DNA of 64,000 nt from NCBI GenBank assembly GCA_045655805.1, contig JAZOPZ010000003.1, positions 56,467-120,466 of the forward strand, read 5' to 3'. Positions 52,359 to 62,778 of the stretch are shown here, piece after piece. The first letter of the stretch is position 1. Each line of letters opens with the position of its first letter. Position numbers and translations under genes: made by a program. Under the pieces are notes generated by a model that had not been told where the DNA came from, did not search any database, and saw nothing but the letters and a program-made list of their open reading frames with translations. Source of the stretch: UBA11475 sp045655805. Lineage in GTDB: Bacteria > Bacillota > Clostridia > Christensenellales > Borkfalkiaceae.

Positions 52359-53479
52359 TATATTTAGACAATGCAGCAACGACTAAACCTTTTGAAAGTG
52401 TGTTGAAAATGGCTGAAAAATTTAATCAAACCGAGTACTTTAATCCGTCGGCACTTTACTCTCAAGGGATTAAAAATTCCGCGGAAATAAAAAATGCAAA
52501 AAACACCATTTTAACTGCGCTCGGTACGACTAATCATGAAGTGATTTTTAATTCTTGTGGTAGCGAGGCGGATAATCAAGCGATTTTTTGCGCAGTAAAG
52601 CGTGGCGTATTTGTTACGAGCAAAGGCGAGCACTCTGCTGTATATAAAAGTTTTTTGGAACTCAAAAATCGTGGCCTTACCGTTGAATTTATTGATTTAA
52701 ATAGTGACGGAAGCGTTAATGAAAGTGTTTTATATGATTTCGTTAAAAATAATCCGTCTGTAACTTTTGTTTCAATAGTACACGTAAATAATGAAACCGG
52801 GGCAATAAACGACGTAAACAAAATTGCTAAAACACTTAAATCTATCAATAAAAATATAATATTTCATAGTGATGGTGTGCAAGCGTTTGGTAAAATTCCG
52901 TTTAGAATTGCACCTGAAGTTGATTTGTATTCAGTTAGTGCTCATAAAATCAATGCGTTAAAAGGCACAGGCGCGCTTATAAAAAGCAAAAAACTTGCTC
53001 TCTCACCATTGATCTTTGGTGGTGGGCAAGAAAACGGTTTGCGCAGTGGGACTGAAAATATATTTGGAATAAAAGTCTTTGAATACGCCGTTAAAGAGCA
53101 TTTTAAGTCGATTAGAGAAGATTACAACAAAATGCTTGAACTTAAAGAAATTTTGTCTAACAGTCTTGATCAAGGCTTGTTTGAGGTGCTTTCTGGTAAA
53201 AATTCTTCGCCGTATATATTGCTTGTTTCAGCAAAAGGATTGAGGGGTGAAGTTATTATGCACTCGCTTGAAAACGAAGGAATAATCGTAGGTAATGGTT
53301 CGGCTTGTTCTTCAAAGAGTAGATATTCACGCGTGGTTGAGGCTTGTGGTTATAAGCCTGACGTTTTAGACGGCGTGGTTAGAATTAGTTTTTCTACCGA
53401 AACCACTATTGATGAAGTTAATTTTTGTGCTGAAAAACTAAATGCTGTTGCAACTAAACTTAAAAAAATAATGAAATAG
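52355..53479 (+). CDS. Cysteine desulfurase (NifS/IscS-like), probable sulfur donor to ThiI
   Basis: A 374-residue fold-type I PLP enzyme. MIYLDNAATTKP starts it, HSDGVQAFGKIP and SVSAHKINALKGTGALI hold the PLP lysine, and GSACSSKSR the persulfide cysteine. The next gene is thiI, eight bases on, matching the nifZ-thiI pair of Firmicutes, where the enzyme feeds 4-thiouridine rather than Fe-S clusters. It overlaps the upstream gene by four bases, with a TGA stop there. Confidence 0.93.
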   Translation: MIYLDNAATTKPFESVLKMAEKFNQTEYFNPSALYSQGIKNSAEIKNAKNTILTALGTTNHEVIFNSCGSEADNQAIFCAVKRGVFVTSKGEHSAVYKSFLELKNRGLTVEFIDLNSDGSVNESVLYDFVKNNPSVTFVSIVHVNNETGAINDVNKIAKTLKSINKNIIFHSDGVQAFGKIPFRIAPEVDLYSVSAHKINALKGTGALIKSKKLALSPLIFGGGQENGLRSGTENIFGIKVFEYAVKEHFKSIREDYNKMLELKEILSNSLDQGLFEVLSGKNSSPYILLVSAKGLRGEVIMHSLENEGIIVGNGSACSSKSRYSRVVEACGYKPDVLDGVVRISFSTETTIDEVNFCAEKLNAVATKLKKIMK

Positions 53480-53486
53480 GATTCTT

Positions 53487-54656
53487 ATGAAAAAAGCAAT
53501 TATTATTAGATTTTGCGAAATACATTTAAAAGGTAAAAATAGGGGATATTTTGAAAAAATGCTCATTGATAACATTAAGCGATCGCTTAAGGATATTGAG
53601 CACGATTTTACTGTTTGTCATTGTAGATATATGGTAGAAAACTTTTCGGAATTTGACTATGATTTGATTATTGAAAAATTAACTAAAATCGCGGGTATAC
53701 ATAGTGTTTCACCGGTGACTGTTTGCGAAAGTAAAATTGAAAGTATTGTTGAAGCCGTCCTTTTAGAAATGAAAGATAAAGAGGGGACTTTTAAGGTAAC
53801 TACTAATCGTGCAGACAAAAACTTTCCTATGATTTCGACGGAAATTTCGCCTTATATCGGTGGTCAAATCCTTAAAAGATACGCGCCTAAACTTAAAGCA
53901 AAAATGAAAGATGCCGACCATGTCGTTAACGTGGATATAAGAGAAGCGGAAGATGCTAAAACCTTTGTTTTTACCGAAACAATTAAAGGTATAGGCGGTA
54001 TGCCTGTTGGCTCTGCTGGGAAGGGTTTATTGCTTATTTCTGGTGGTATTGACAGTCCTGTTGCAGGTTATATGACGGCAAAGCGTGGTATGAAGATAGA
54101 CGCATTGCATTTTCATAGTTTTCCGTATACAGGTGAGGCAGCTAAACAAAAGGTTATAGATTTGGCAAAAATAGTTGCTGATTACAACGGTGGTGAAATA
54201 AATTTACACGTCGTAAGTTTTACTAAAATACAAGAAGCAATTCACGAAAATTGTCCTGAATCTTTTATGATAACGATGATGCGTCGTTTTATGATGAGAA
54301 TTGCCGAAAGGCTTTCTATTAAGATCGGTGCTCAAGCAATTATTACTGGTGAAAGTTTAGGTCAAGTGGCAAGTCAAACGGTTGAAAGTATAACTTCATC
54401 AAATTCCGTTGTTGAAAAATTGCCTGTTTTAAGACCACTTATAATGCTTGATAAAATTGATATAATTGATATTTCAGAAAAAATAGGAACTTATCAAACC
54501 TCAATTTTGCCATATGAAGATTGTTGCACGGTATTTTTGCCTAAATTCCCATTGATAAAACCAAATTTGAACAAGGTTATTCAAGCGGAAAGCAAGTTGG
54601 ACGTTGATGGATTGATTGAAGATGCTTTAAATAATGTTGAAGTAATAAAACTTTAA
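53487..54656 (+). CDS. thiI: tRNA 4-thiouridine synthase ThiI
   Basis: A 389-residue enzyme that thiolates uridine 8 of tRNA (and in some hosts makes thiazole). Residues 1-60 are the NFLD region (RFCEIHLKGKNRGYFEKML), 60-170 the THUMP domain, and LLISGGIDSPVAGYMTAKRG the PP-loop ATPase. There is no C-terminal rhodanese domain, as usual in Firmicutes. It converges with the PBP gene and their stops overlap. Confidence 0.95.
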   Translation: MKKAIIIRFCEIHLKGKNRGYFEKMLIDNIKRSLKDIEHDFTVCHCRYMVENFSEFDYDLIIEKLTKIAGIHSVSPVTVCESKIESIVEAVLLEMKDKEGTFKVTTNRADKNFPMISTEISPYIGGQILKRYAPKLKAKMKDADHVVNVDIREAEDAKTFVFTETIKGIGGMPVGSAGKGLLLISGGIDSPVAGYMTAKRGMKIDALHFHSFPYTGEAAKQKVIDLAKIVADYNGGEINLHVVSFTKIQEAIHENCPESFMITMMRRFMMRIAERLSIKIGAQAIITGESLGQVASQTVESITSSNSVVEKLPVLRPLIMLDKIDIIDISEKIGTYQTSILPYEDCCTVFLPKFPLIKPNLNKVIQAESKLDVDGLIEDALNNVEVIKL

Positions 54657-56881
54657 TAATCTATATCAAAATCCCACCAATCGTCAGGTAATTCTTTGTC
54701 AATATTTGGCGTTTTTATGGTTGAAATTAGGGTTTCTTTACCTAAATAAATATTGTTTTTTTGTTCATAATAAGGTAGCACCGAGTAAGTATATTTGGTG
54801 TTACTTTTTATTTTATCGTCTAAATAAAAATCCTTTTCAGTATCTTTACTGTCAAAGACTAATTCTTTATTTACTCCGTTACTTCTGTATATTCTAAAGT
54901 TTATTAAATCATTTTTTATGAATTTAATCAAAACATGGTTGTTATTTAGTGAAATCTCTGGAGTTTTTATAACTGGATTTGAGTATTTATCGGATTTTTC
55001 AAAAGAGTTAAGTTGATTTGCCTTAATGAGCATCGAAAACTTTTGGCTATGTGGGGCAATGCTTTCGCTTAAAACGAATTTATCCTTTTCTTCATACTCA
55101 TTTTTATCAAATTCTGCAATTATAACACCATTTGGTTTTGCTATTTTAGTATCGGTTGGCGTTTGATATATATTGTCCCAAATTAATGATGAAATCGTCG
55201 CTGGTAATGTACCGCCTGAAATGCTATTGTCCATAGTAGAGTTGTCGGCTTTTCCGCACCATACGCCCAAAAGAGCATCCTTATTATATGAAACGGTATA
55301 AGCGTCGTAATTGCCGTTTTGCGTACCATTTGTGCCAGTTTTTGCATAGATTGTTGCGTTTTTATTAGTTAGTCTTTTTGCAGTACCAGTTTTAACGGTA
55401 TCTTCTAACATGTCTGAAATTATATATGAGGTTTCGTTTGAAAAAACCCTTTGGCAATCAAAATTGTGTTCGTAAAGAGTTTTTCCCTCGTTGCTGACTA
55501 TTTTAGCGATGCAAGTTGGTTTATAATAATTTCCACTCGAATTAAAAACGCCATACGCTGAAGTAATGTCTTTTAAAGTAAAAGTTTCTTCCGTTCCGCC
55601 TAAAGCAAGACTTAAACCGTTTGTTTGTTCGTTCAAATTTATTCCAAGTTTTTTTAGGTAGGATATAGACTTTTCTATCGTTAGGTTATTAAGAGTTTTT
55701 ACAGCAGGGATATTTAGGCTTTTAGATAACGCATCTTTAACGGTTACTTTACCGTAATATTTTTCTTTATAGTTGGAGGGAGAATAGCCGTTAAATTCGG
55801 TTTTTTCATCTAATATCTTTGTTTTAGAATAAATAAGGTTTTCTTCAATTGCAGGGGCGTAAACGCCTAAAGGTTTTAATAATGAACCAACTTGACGATG
55901 CTGTTCTTTTACGGTAGAATAATATGCCGATATTTGGTTAAAATTACCTAAATAAATTGCTGATTTATCGCAGTTGTTTATAGAATTCTTGACACTTTCT
56001 TGCAATATTGATTGTTTTTCAGGTAAAAAATAAGTATAGACCTTTGAATTTGAAAAAATATAGGGATTATTTGATATTATTTCGCTCAATTCTATCAGAC
56101 ATAACTGTGTGTAATCGTATTCATTTGAGCCAAAATTGATAGAAATTGCCATTTGTCGTGCACGGTCATACTCTTCTTTTGTAATGTATCCTTGGTTTAG
56201 CATTAATTTTAATACTAAATTTCTTCTATCCAAGCATTTGTTCATTGAATTGATTGGTGAATATATATTCGGCGCTTTAATCATACCCGCCAAAACGGCA
56301 CTTTCTTCAAGAGTTAAATTTTCAGCATTTTTGTTGAAATAAAAATGCGAGGCTTTTTGTATTCCGTATACGTTATGTCCAAAGTAAATGGTATTTAGGT
56401 ACTTTTCTAAAATTTCATCTTTAGAATATTTTTTTTCAAGTTTTTTTGTTAGTTTAATTTCTACTAGTTTTCTTTTTAAGGTCTTTTCTAGTGATAGGTG
56501 AGTGTTTTTAATTAGTTGTTGTGAGATTGTTGAGCCACCTTCTTTTAAAGACATTGACGTTATATTTTTAGTGAATGCTCGTAAAAGGCTTTTATAATCT
56601 ATCCCGCGGTGGTTATAAAAGCGCTTATCTTCAACTGCAACAAATGCATTTTTAGTGTAATCTTGTAGTTTGCCGTTACGTGCTATTGTTGTTTTGTTGG
56701 TAACTTCGCTTATTTTATTGCCGTTTAGGTCTAATAATTCAAAACTTTCACTCAAATTGATAAGTTTGTTTTCGTCAAGCGTATATTTAGCCGTTAAAGT
56801 CACGGCATAAATAGCAAAAGCGCTTAATAGTACCGTAAAAATTAGGGCAATTACTAGCAAAAATTTTAAAAACTTTTTCAT
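54653..56881 (-). CDS. Class A penicillin-binding protein (PBP1-type)
   Basis: A 742-residue bifunctional wall synthase. A membrane anchor lies at about 5-28. The GT51 domain has the catalytic glutamate E84 in VEDKRFYNHRGID and EGGSTISQQLIKN. The transpeptidase has the S-x-x-K serine in VGSLLKPL, SLNIP for S-x-N and AKTGTNGTQN for K-T-G. Near the C-terminus is a fibronectin-III-like domain and a tail ELPDDWWDFDIDY. ATG 56881 is chosen over TTG 56929. It is divergent from miaB with overlapping promoter regions. Confidence 0.93.
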   Translation of the reverse strand: MKKFLKFLLVIALIFTVLLSAFAIYAVTLTAKYTLDENKLINLSESFELLDLNGNKISEVTNKTTIARNGKLQDYTKNAFVAVEDKRFYNHRGIDYKSLLRAFTKNITSMSLKEGGSTISQQLIKNTHLSLEKTLKRKLVEIKLTKKLEKKYSKDEILEKYLNTIYFGHNVYGIQKASHFYFNKNAENLTLEESAVLAGMIKAPNIYSPINSMNKCLDRRNLVLKLMLNQGYITKEEYDRARQMAISINFGSNEYDYTQLCLIELSEIISNNPYIFSNSKVYTYFLPEKQSILQESVKNSINNCDKSAIYLGNFNQISAYYSTVKEQHRQVGSLLKPLGVYAPAIEENLIYSKTKILDEKTEFNGYSPSNYKEKYYGKVTVKDALSKSLNIPAVKTLNNLTIEKSISYLKKLGINLNEQTNGLSLALGGTEETFTLKDITSAYGVFNSSGNYYKPTCIAKIVSNEGKTLYEHNFDCQRVFSNETSYIISDMLEDTVKTGTAKRLTNKNATIYAKTGTNGTQNGNYDAYTVSYNKDALLGVWCGKADNSTMDNSISGGTLPATISSLIWDNIYQTPTDTKIAKPNGVIIAEFDKNEYEEKDKFVLSESIAPHSQKFSMLIKANQLNSFEKSDKYSNPVIKTPEISLNNNHVLIKFIKNDLINFRIYRSNGVNKELVFDSKDTEKDFYLDDKIKSNTKYTYSVLPYYEQKNNIYLGKETLISTIKTPNIDKELPDDWWDFDIDY

Positions 56882-56922
56882 ACGAATAGTATTGATAAAA
56901 TTGAAAAGTTTATACTGCAAGA

Positions 56923-56951
56923 TTGACAAATTTGCTATTTTATTATATTAT
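56923..56951 (+). promoter_or_regulatory. Sigma-A promoter of the miaB-mutSL-miaA operon
   Basis: TTGACA, 17 bases, TATTAT, 33 bases before the miaB ATG. The divergent PBP promoter must overlap it. Confidence 0.75.
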
Positions 56952-56983
56952 ATAATAAATTATTATAATAAAATGGACGATTT

Positions 56984-58303
56984 ATGACGAAAACTTATTT
57001 TTTACACACCTACGGATGTCAAATGAACGTTCACGAGTCGGAAAAACTTGCTGGAATTTTATCAAAATTGGGTTTTGTGGCTACTGACGACGAATTATCT
57101 GCTGATATCGTGGTTTTTAATACTTGTTGCATAAGGGAAAATGCCGAAGACCGCATAAGCGGTAATATCGGTGCACTAAAAAAGCCAAAAAAGAATAAAA
57201 AAGATATGATAATAGCCGTTGGTGGCTGTATGACGCAACAAAAAGATTATGCTGAAAAATTAAAACAGAAGTTTCCGTTTATTGATATAATTTTTGGAAC
57301 GCATAATTTAGAAGATTTTGAAAATCTCTTAAAAAAACGTTTAAACGGGCAAAAGAAGGTTGTTGAAGTATTGGATACTGACGGGTTCATTACTGAAGGT
57401 ACGCCTGTTTTTAGAACTAGTTATCCAAACGCTTGGGTTAATATTATGTACGGTTGTAACAACTTTTGTACTTATTGTATTGTTCCATACGTTAGGGGTA
57501 GAGAGCGCAGTCGTAAAAAGGAAGATATCGTTAACGAATGTAAAAACTTAATCAATGAAGGGTATAAAGAAATTACTTTACTCGGTCAAAACGTTAATTC
57601 TTACGGCAATGACTTGCAAGATGGTAGCAACTTCGCCGATTTGATTAAGGAAGTTGCTAAAATTGAAGGCAAGTTCCGTCTTCGTTTTATGACTAATCAT
57701 CCAAAAGATTTTACTGACGATATGATTTACGCAATAGCGTCTAGTGATAAAATTTGTAAGTGTGTTCATTTGCCGATACAATCAGGTTCTGATAAAGTTT
57801 TAGACCTTATGAATAGGCATTACGATAGCGCTTATTATCTTGATAGATTGCAAAAATTGAAATCCGTTATTCCAAATTGCGCTGTAACTACCGATATTAT
57901 GGTAGGGTTTCCAAAAGAAACGGAAGATGACTTTTTGGACACGTTAAATCTAGTAAAAAAGGCAGATTTTTCGGGTGCATTTACTTTTGTTTATTCTCGT
58001 CGAAAGGGGACGGTTGCTGACGAAATGGACGGTCAAATTGAAGAAAGTGTTTCAACTGCTCGTATAATGCAACTAATTGACGTTCAAAACGAAATAAATA
58101 GAAAGCAATCACTTGCGTACATTGATAAAACTATTGAAATTTTATGTGAAGATTTCGATGCTAAAAAACAACTTTATTTAGGTCGTGATGAATTCGGTAA
58201 AATGGCTTACTTTAAGTCCGAAACTGACATTGTCGGTCAATTTGTAAAGGTAAAAATAACCAAAACTGGGGGAATGTCCCTTTTTGGTGAACTTATTGTT
58301 TAA
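56984..58303 (+). CDS. miaB: tRNA-2-methylthio-N6-isopentenyladenosine37 synthase MiaB
   Basis: A 439-residue radical-SAM methylthiotransferase. The N-terminal domain has YGCQMNVHESEKLAGIL with further cysteines in NTCCIRENAEDR and GGCMTQQ. The SAM cluster is in GCNNFCTYCIVPYVRGRERSR-type sequence near 158-175. A C-terminal TRAM domain ends the protein. It modifies the product of MiaA, encoded four genes later. Confidence 0.96.
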   Translation: MTKTYFLHTYGCQMNVHESEKLAGILSKLGFVATDDELSADIVVFNTCCIRENAEDRISGNIGALKKPKKNKKDMIIAVGGCMTQQKDYAEKLKQKFPFIDIIFGTHNLEDFENLLKKRLNGQKKVVEVLDTDGFITEGTPVFRTSYPNAWVNIMYGCNNFCTYCIVPYVRGRERSRKKEDIVNECKNLINEGYKEITLLGQNVNSYGNDLQDGSNFADLIKEVAKIEGKFRLRFMTNHPKDFTDDMIYAIASSDKICKCVHLPIQSGSDKVLDLMNRHYDSAYYLDRLQKLKSVIPNCAVTTDIMVGFPKETEDDFLDTLNLVKKADFSGAFTFVYSRRKGTVADEMDGQIEESVSTARIMQLIDVQNEINRKQSLAYIDKTIEILCEDFDAKKQLYLGRDEFGKMAYFKSETDIVGQFVKVKITKTGGMSLFGELIV

Positions 58304-58314
58304 TAGAGGTATTT

Positions 58315-60882
58315 ATGGGACTTTCACCAATGATGAAGCATTATTTGCAAGTCAAAGAAAAAAATCCTGACTGCTTAATTTTTTATAGATTAGGGGATTT
58401 TTATGAAATGTTCTTTGATGATGCGATAAAAGCGTCTCAATTGCTTGATTTAACTTTAACAGGTAGGGATTGTGGACTACCAGAACGTGCGCCGATGTGT
58501 GGTATACCGTATCACGCAGCGGATCTTTATATTGCAAAATTAGTGTCTTTTGGTGAAAAAGTTGCTATTTGTGAACAATTAACTGAGCCGACTAAAGGTT
58601 CTTTAGTTGAGCGCGACGTGATAAAAATCGTTACAGCAGGAACTGTTACCGATAGTGAACTTATTGACGAAAAGAAAAATAATTTTATCGTTTGCGTTGC
58701 TAAACAGGGTAATGATATTTCAGCGTCTTGGGCTGATATTACAACAGGTGAGTTTTTCGTAAAATCGTTTGATAAAATTGAACTTTTTATTGACTTTTTG
58801 GTTACACTTTCGCCTGCTGAAATTATCTGTGATGACGAATCTTTTGAAATTGGTCAAGATTTGCCACTTGTAAAGCATAAAGTTTTACCTAAATTCGTTT
58901 TGCATAGTGCATACGTGTTTAAAACAGAAGTTGCCGAAGACGAGTTAAAAAGACAATTTGACATTTTAACCCTTGCACCTTTTGGTATTGAGGGAAACAA
59001 TACTGCTATTTCCGCATCTGGTGCGCTCATTTCTTACTTAAAAGAAACACAACGTCATGCTTTAAAAAACATTACAAAATTGACACTTGTTAATCCAAAA
59101 GATTATATGATTTTGGATTCTACTGCCATAAAAAACCTTGAACTTACAAAAGCATTGCGTGATGATAAGCGTTATGGCAGTTTGTTGTGGCTTTTAGACA
59201 AAACTTGCACTGGAATGGGGGCTAGAACGTTACAGTCTTTTATAACTGCGCCACTTAACGACGTAAAAAAAATAAACGATAGACTAGATGCTGTTGAAGT
59301 TTTTTATAAAGCGCCGTTGATTAGGCAAGGTGTACATGATTTATTAAAATCAGTCAAAGATATTGCAAGGCTTGCGGGTAAGATTTCCAACGGAAATCTT
59401 ATGCCTAAAGATTGTTTAGCGCTAGCCGATTCGCTTGAGGTTTTGCCTAGCCTTAAATTCCATTTGTCAGGTATAAATAGTTCGCTTATAACTGAAATTT
59501 CTAATGGTATTGACGATTTTAGTGAGATAGTTAAACTTTTGAGGGCGTCAATCAATCCCGACGCGCCCGCTATGCTTAAAGATGGTGGATATATTAAAGA
59601 CGGCTATTCTGAAGATTTAGACGGTTATCGTAACTTGTCTAAAAATGGACAAACGATTATTGCCGAAATTGAATCTCGTGAACGTGAACAAACCGGTATA
59701 AAAACTTTAAGAATTAGATACAATAGGGTTTTTGGTTATTATATCGAGGTTACTAATTCATTTAAAGAAATGGTGCCGTATTATTATCAACGTAGACAAA
59801 CCATTGCTAACGCTGAAAGATATGTTACGGATGAACTTAAAGATGTTGAAAGTCAAATTTTAAATGCTGAAGATAAAAGTTTAAAACTTGAACAAGAACT
59901 TTACACAAATATTAAGGCGATTTTATTTGGAAGAATTCAAGATTTTAATAAAACTGCTGAAGCAATTGGCCTTTTAGACGTGTTAAATACGTTTGCGCTT
60001 GTCGCAAAAGAAAACGGATACGTAAAACCAACTGTTTTTGAAAATGGTACTCTCAATATATTAGGAGGTAGACATCCCGTCGTTGAAGCAATTAGTAAAG
60101 AAAATTTTGTTCCAAACGATACTATTTTAGACAACGGCGATAATGAAATGCTAATAATTACCGGCCCTAATATGGCAGGTAAAAGCACTTATATGAGGCA
60201 AGTTGCGCTTATAACCCTTATGGCACATATCGGTTGTTTTGTGCCAGCAAGTAAAGCTGAAATACCTATTACCGATAAGATTTTCACAAGAATAGGCGCA
60301 AGCGATAATCTTATTTCAGACCAAAGTACTTTTATGGTGGAAATGACTGAAGTTGCAACAATTCTACGCAACGCAACGCCTAAAAGTTTAGTTATTTTAG
60401 ACGAAATAGGTCGTGGTACTAGCACTTACGACGGTTTGAGTATTGCTTGGGCAGTTGTGGAGCATTTTGCTAACAACTTGCATGCAAAAACTCTTTTTGC
60501 AACTCATTACCATGAACTTTCCGAACTAGAAGGTAAATTAGATGGGGTTAAGAATTATAAAGTAACCGTTAAAGAATTAAATGGTTCTATAGTATTCATG
60601 CGTAAAATTATGCGTGGCGGAGCAAATAGAAGTTTCGGTATTGAAGTAGCAGAACTTGCAGGCGTTGATAAGTGTGTAACTTTGCGAGCAAAAGAAATAC
60701 TCAAGGAACTTGAAAGAAAGTCAAATAAAGCGCCAAAACAAGCGCAAAACGATGTTAAAACTGAAGAAAAGCAATTTTCTGAAGTTGAAAGAATACTTTT
60801 AGACGTTGATATCGACGGTATTTCGCCAAGACAAGCATATGATATTTTGGCAGATTTAAAAGATAAATTAATAAAACAATAA
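58315..60882 (+). CDS. mutS: DNA mismatch repair protein MutS
   Basis: An 855-residue mismatch-binding ATPase. LGDFYEMFFDDA holds the Phe-x-Glu that probes mismatches; GPNMAGKSTYMRQ is Walker A, VILDEIGRGTSTYDGLS Walker B and FATHYHELSEL the switch segment. The C-terminal end (EVERILLDVDIDGISPRQAYD) is typical of the tetramer region. It follows miaB by 11 bases. Confidence 0.97.
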   Translation: MGLSPMMKHYLQVKEKNPDCLIFYRLGDFYEMFFDDAIKASQLLDLTLTGRDCGLPERAPMCGIPYHAADLYIAKLVSFGEKVAICEQLTEPTKGSLVERDVIKIVTAGTVTDSELIDEKKNNFIVCVAKQGNDISASWADITTGEFFVKSFDKIELFIDFLVTLSPAEIICDDESFEIGQDLPLVKHKVLPKFVLHSAYVFKTEVAEDELKRQFDILTLAPFGIEGNNTAISASGALISYLKETQRHALKNITKLTLVNPKDYMILDSTAIKNLELTKALRDDKRYGSLLWLLDKTCTGMGARTLQSFITAPLNDVKKINDRLDAVEVFYKAPLIRQGVHDLLKSVKDIARLAGKISNGNLMPKDCLALADSLEVLPSLKFHLSGINSSLITEISNGIDDFSEIVKLLRASINPDAPAMLKDGGYIKDGYSEDLDGYRNLSKNGQTIIAEIESREREQTGIKTLRIRYNRVFGYYIEVTNSFKEMVPYYYQRRQTIANAERYVTDELKDVESQILNAEDKSLKLEQELYTNIKAILFGRIQDFNKTAEAIGLLDVLNTFALVAKENGYVKPTVFENGTLNILGGRHPVVEAISKENFVPNDTILDNGDNEMLIITGPNMAGKSTYMRQVALITLMAHIGCFVPASKAEIPITDKIFTRIGASDNLISDQSTFMVEMTEVATILRNATPKSLVILDEIGRGTSTYDGLSIAWAVVEHFANNLHAKTLFATHYHELSELEGKLDGVKNYKVTVKELNGSIVFMRKIMRGGANRSFGIEVAELAGVDKCVTLRAKEILKELERKSNKAPKQAQNDVKTEEKQFSEVERILLDVDIDGISPRQAYDILADLKDKLIKQ

Positions 60883-60888
60883 AAATTT

Positions 60889-62778
60889 ATGGCAAAAATT
60901 AACGTATTAGATAGCAAAACTTTTAATAAAATTGCAGCGGGTGAGGTGGTTGAAAGACCGTCGTCAGTCGTTAAGGAATTGGTTGAAAATTCTATTGACG
61001 CCGGCGCAAAAAATATTAAAATAGAAATTGAAGACGGCGGTATATCATTAATTAAGATTACCGACGATGGTTGTGGTATCGAAAAAGACGATTTGCCTAA
61101 AACTATTTTGGCGCACGCAACTAGCAAACTTTCAACTATTGAAGATTTAGAAAAGATAGCAACGCTCGGTTTTAGAGGCGAGGCTTTAGCGTCGATTGCA
61201 TCAGTTTCAAAATTGACTATTACAAGTAAAACGGCTGATGACGAAAACGGCACTTCACTTTATGCTGAAGGTGGCGCTGATATTAATATAACTGATTGTT
61301 CATCAACCGTTGGTACCGAAATTACGGTTGCAAACTTGTTTTTTAACGTACCGGCAAGACAAAAGTTTTTAAAAACTATTCGTTCGGAAGAAAGTGAAGT
61401 AACGAATATCGTCTTTAGGCTTATTTTGGCGTACCCAAACGTGTCGTTTAAGTATATCGTTGATAAAAAGACAGTTTATCACTCTTTTGGTGATGGTTTT
61501 GACGGCGCTATGCTTGCTGTTTATGGTTTGCAAGTAATTAATGATTGCTTTTATATTGATACCATAAAAAACGGCTTACATATTTACGGATACATAGGCA
61601 AACATTACTTTACAAAGGGGAATAAAACCCATCAATCATTATTTATTAACGGTAGGTACGTAATAAATTCAACGACCTCATCAGCGATTATGAACGCTTA
61701 TTCTACCTATTTAATGAAACGTCAATATCCGTTTTACGTGTTGAATATTGATTTACCGCCTGAAATTGTTGACGTAAATGTTCATCCTACAAAATCTGAC
61801 GTTAGATTTAGTAATAATCAAATTGTTTACGGTAGTTTATATTCGGTGATTTCAAGCGTATTAAACGGAACTTCGGAGGCGCTTAATATTGTGAAAGACA
61901 ATATTAAAACAGACACCGTTGATGCTGATGAGATTGAAGTAAAAATTAATCAAATTAGTGCAAACGAAGAAGTAAAGACAGCAACTAGTTTTGACGCGCA
62001 ACTTTTTGATAGCGCTTTTGAGCCAAATCGTAGTGCGCTTTCTAACGAAATTGATTATTCCGAAAAGAAAAAATACGAAAAAGATCAAAAATATGAAGAT
62101 ATTTTTGCCGAAAATAAGGCGTATTTAGAACAACTTTCACTTAAAAACAAAAAGGCAGAAGAAGAACAAAAAATAATTTCCGTTCAACAAGAAATTAATA
62201 CTTGCGTTAACCTTGAATACGTTGGGCAAGCGTTAAATACCTATCTTATTTTACAAGATGAAAAAGATATTTATTTCGTTGATCAACATGCTGCCCACGA
62301 ACGTATTTTATACGACAAATTATTAGATGCTAAAAATAGTGGGGCTGTAGCTGTTCAACCGTTGTTGTTGCCATTTGTAATAACGTTTACAGGGATAGAG
62401 GCTAACTTTTTGTTTAGTAAATTGCCATACGTCAAGCAATTTGGTATTGAAATTGAAGAATTTGGTAAAAATTCTTTCAAAATATCTGCCTTGCCAATCG
62501 ATTTGATAGATATGGATCTTGACGCGTTCTTCAATGAAATTGTAGGGGATATGGCAAACTTATCAGATGATAAATTGCCTGAAATTATTACTGATAAAAT
62601 AGCGCAAAAGGCTTGTAAATCGGCAATTAAGGCAGGGCATAAGTTGGTTGATGATGAAATTCAAACTTTATTAAAAATGCTCAAGGGTGATATGGGGCTA
62701 AAGTGTCCACACGGCAGGCCCGTTGCTGTAAAAATTACTCGTACGGAAATCGATAAATGGTTCAAGAGAATAGTTTAA
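60889..62778 (+). CDS. mutL: DNA mismatch repair protein MutL, endonuclease type
   Basis: A 629-residue GHKL ATPase. ELVENSIDAGAKNI, ITDDGCGIEKDDL and ATSKLSTIEDLEKIATLGFRGEAL are the nucleotide motifs. The C-terminal domain has DQHAAHERILYD near residue 465, ACKSAIKAGHKL and CPHGRPV, the nicking-endonuclease signature of Bacillus-type MutL; the last acidic residue of the first motif is Asp rather than Glu. The final bases overlap miaA. Confidence 0.96.
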   Translation: MAKINVLDSKTFNKIAAGEVVERPSSVVKELVENSIDAGAKNIKIEIEDGGISLIKITDDGCGIEKDDLPKTILAHATSKLSTIEDLEKIATLGFRGEALASIASVSKLTITSKTADDENGTSLYAEGGADINITDCSSTVGTEITVANLFFNVPARQKFLKTIRSEESEVTNIVFRLILAYPNVSFKYIVDKKTVYHSFGDGFDGAMLAVYGLQVINDCFYIDTIKNGLHIYGYIGKHYFTKGNKTHQSLFINGRYVINSTTSSAIMNAYSTYLMKRQYPFYVLNIDLPPEIVDVNVHPTKSDVRFSNNQIVYGSLYSVISSVLNGTSEALNIVKDNIKTDTVDADEIEVKINQISANEEVKTATSFDAQLFDSAFEPNRSALSNEIDYSEKKKYEKDQKYEDIFAENKAYLEQLSLKNKKAEEEQKIISVQQEINTCVNLEYVGQALNTYLILQDEKDIYFVDQHAAHERILYDKLLDAKNSGAVAVQPLLLPFVITFTGIEANFLFSKLPYVKQFGIEIEEFGKNSFKISALPIDLIDMDLDAFFNEIVGDMANLSDDKLPEIITDKIAQKACKSAIKAGHKLVDDEIQTLLKMLKGDMGLKCPHGRPVAVKITRTEIDKWFKRIV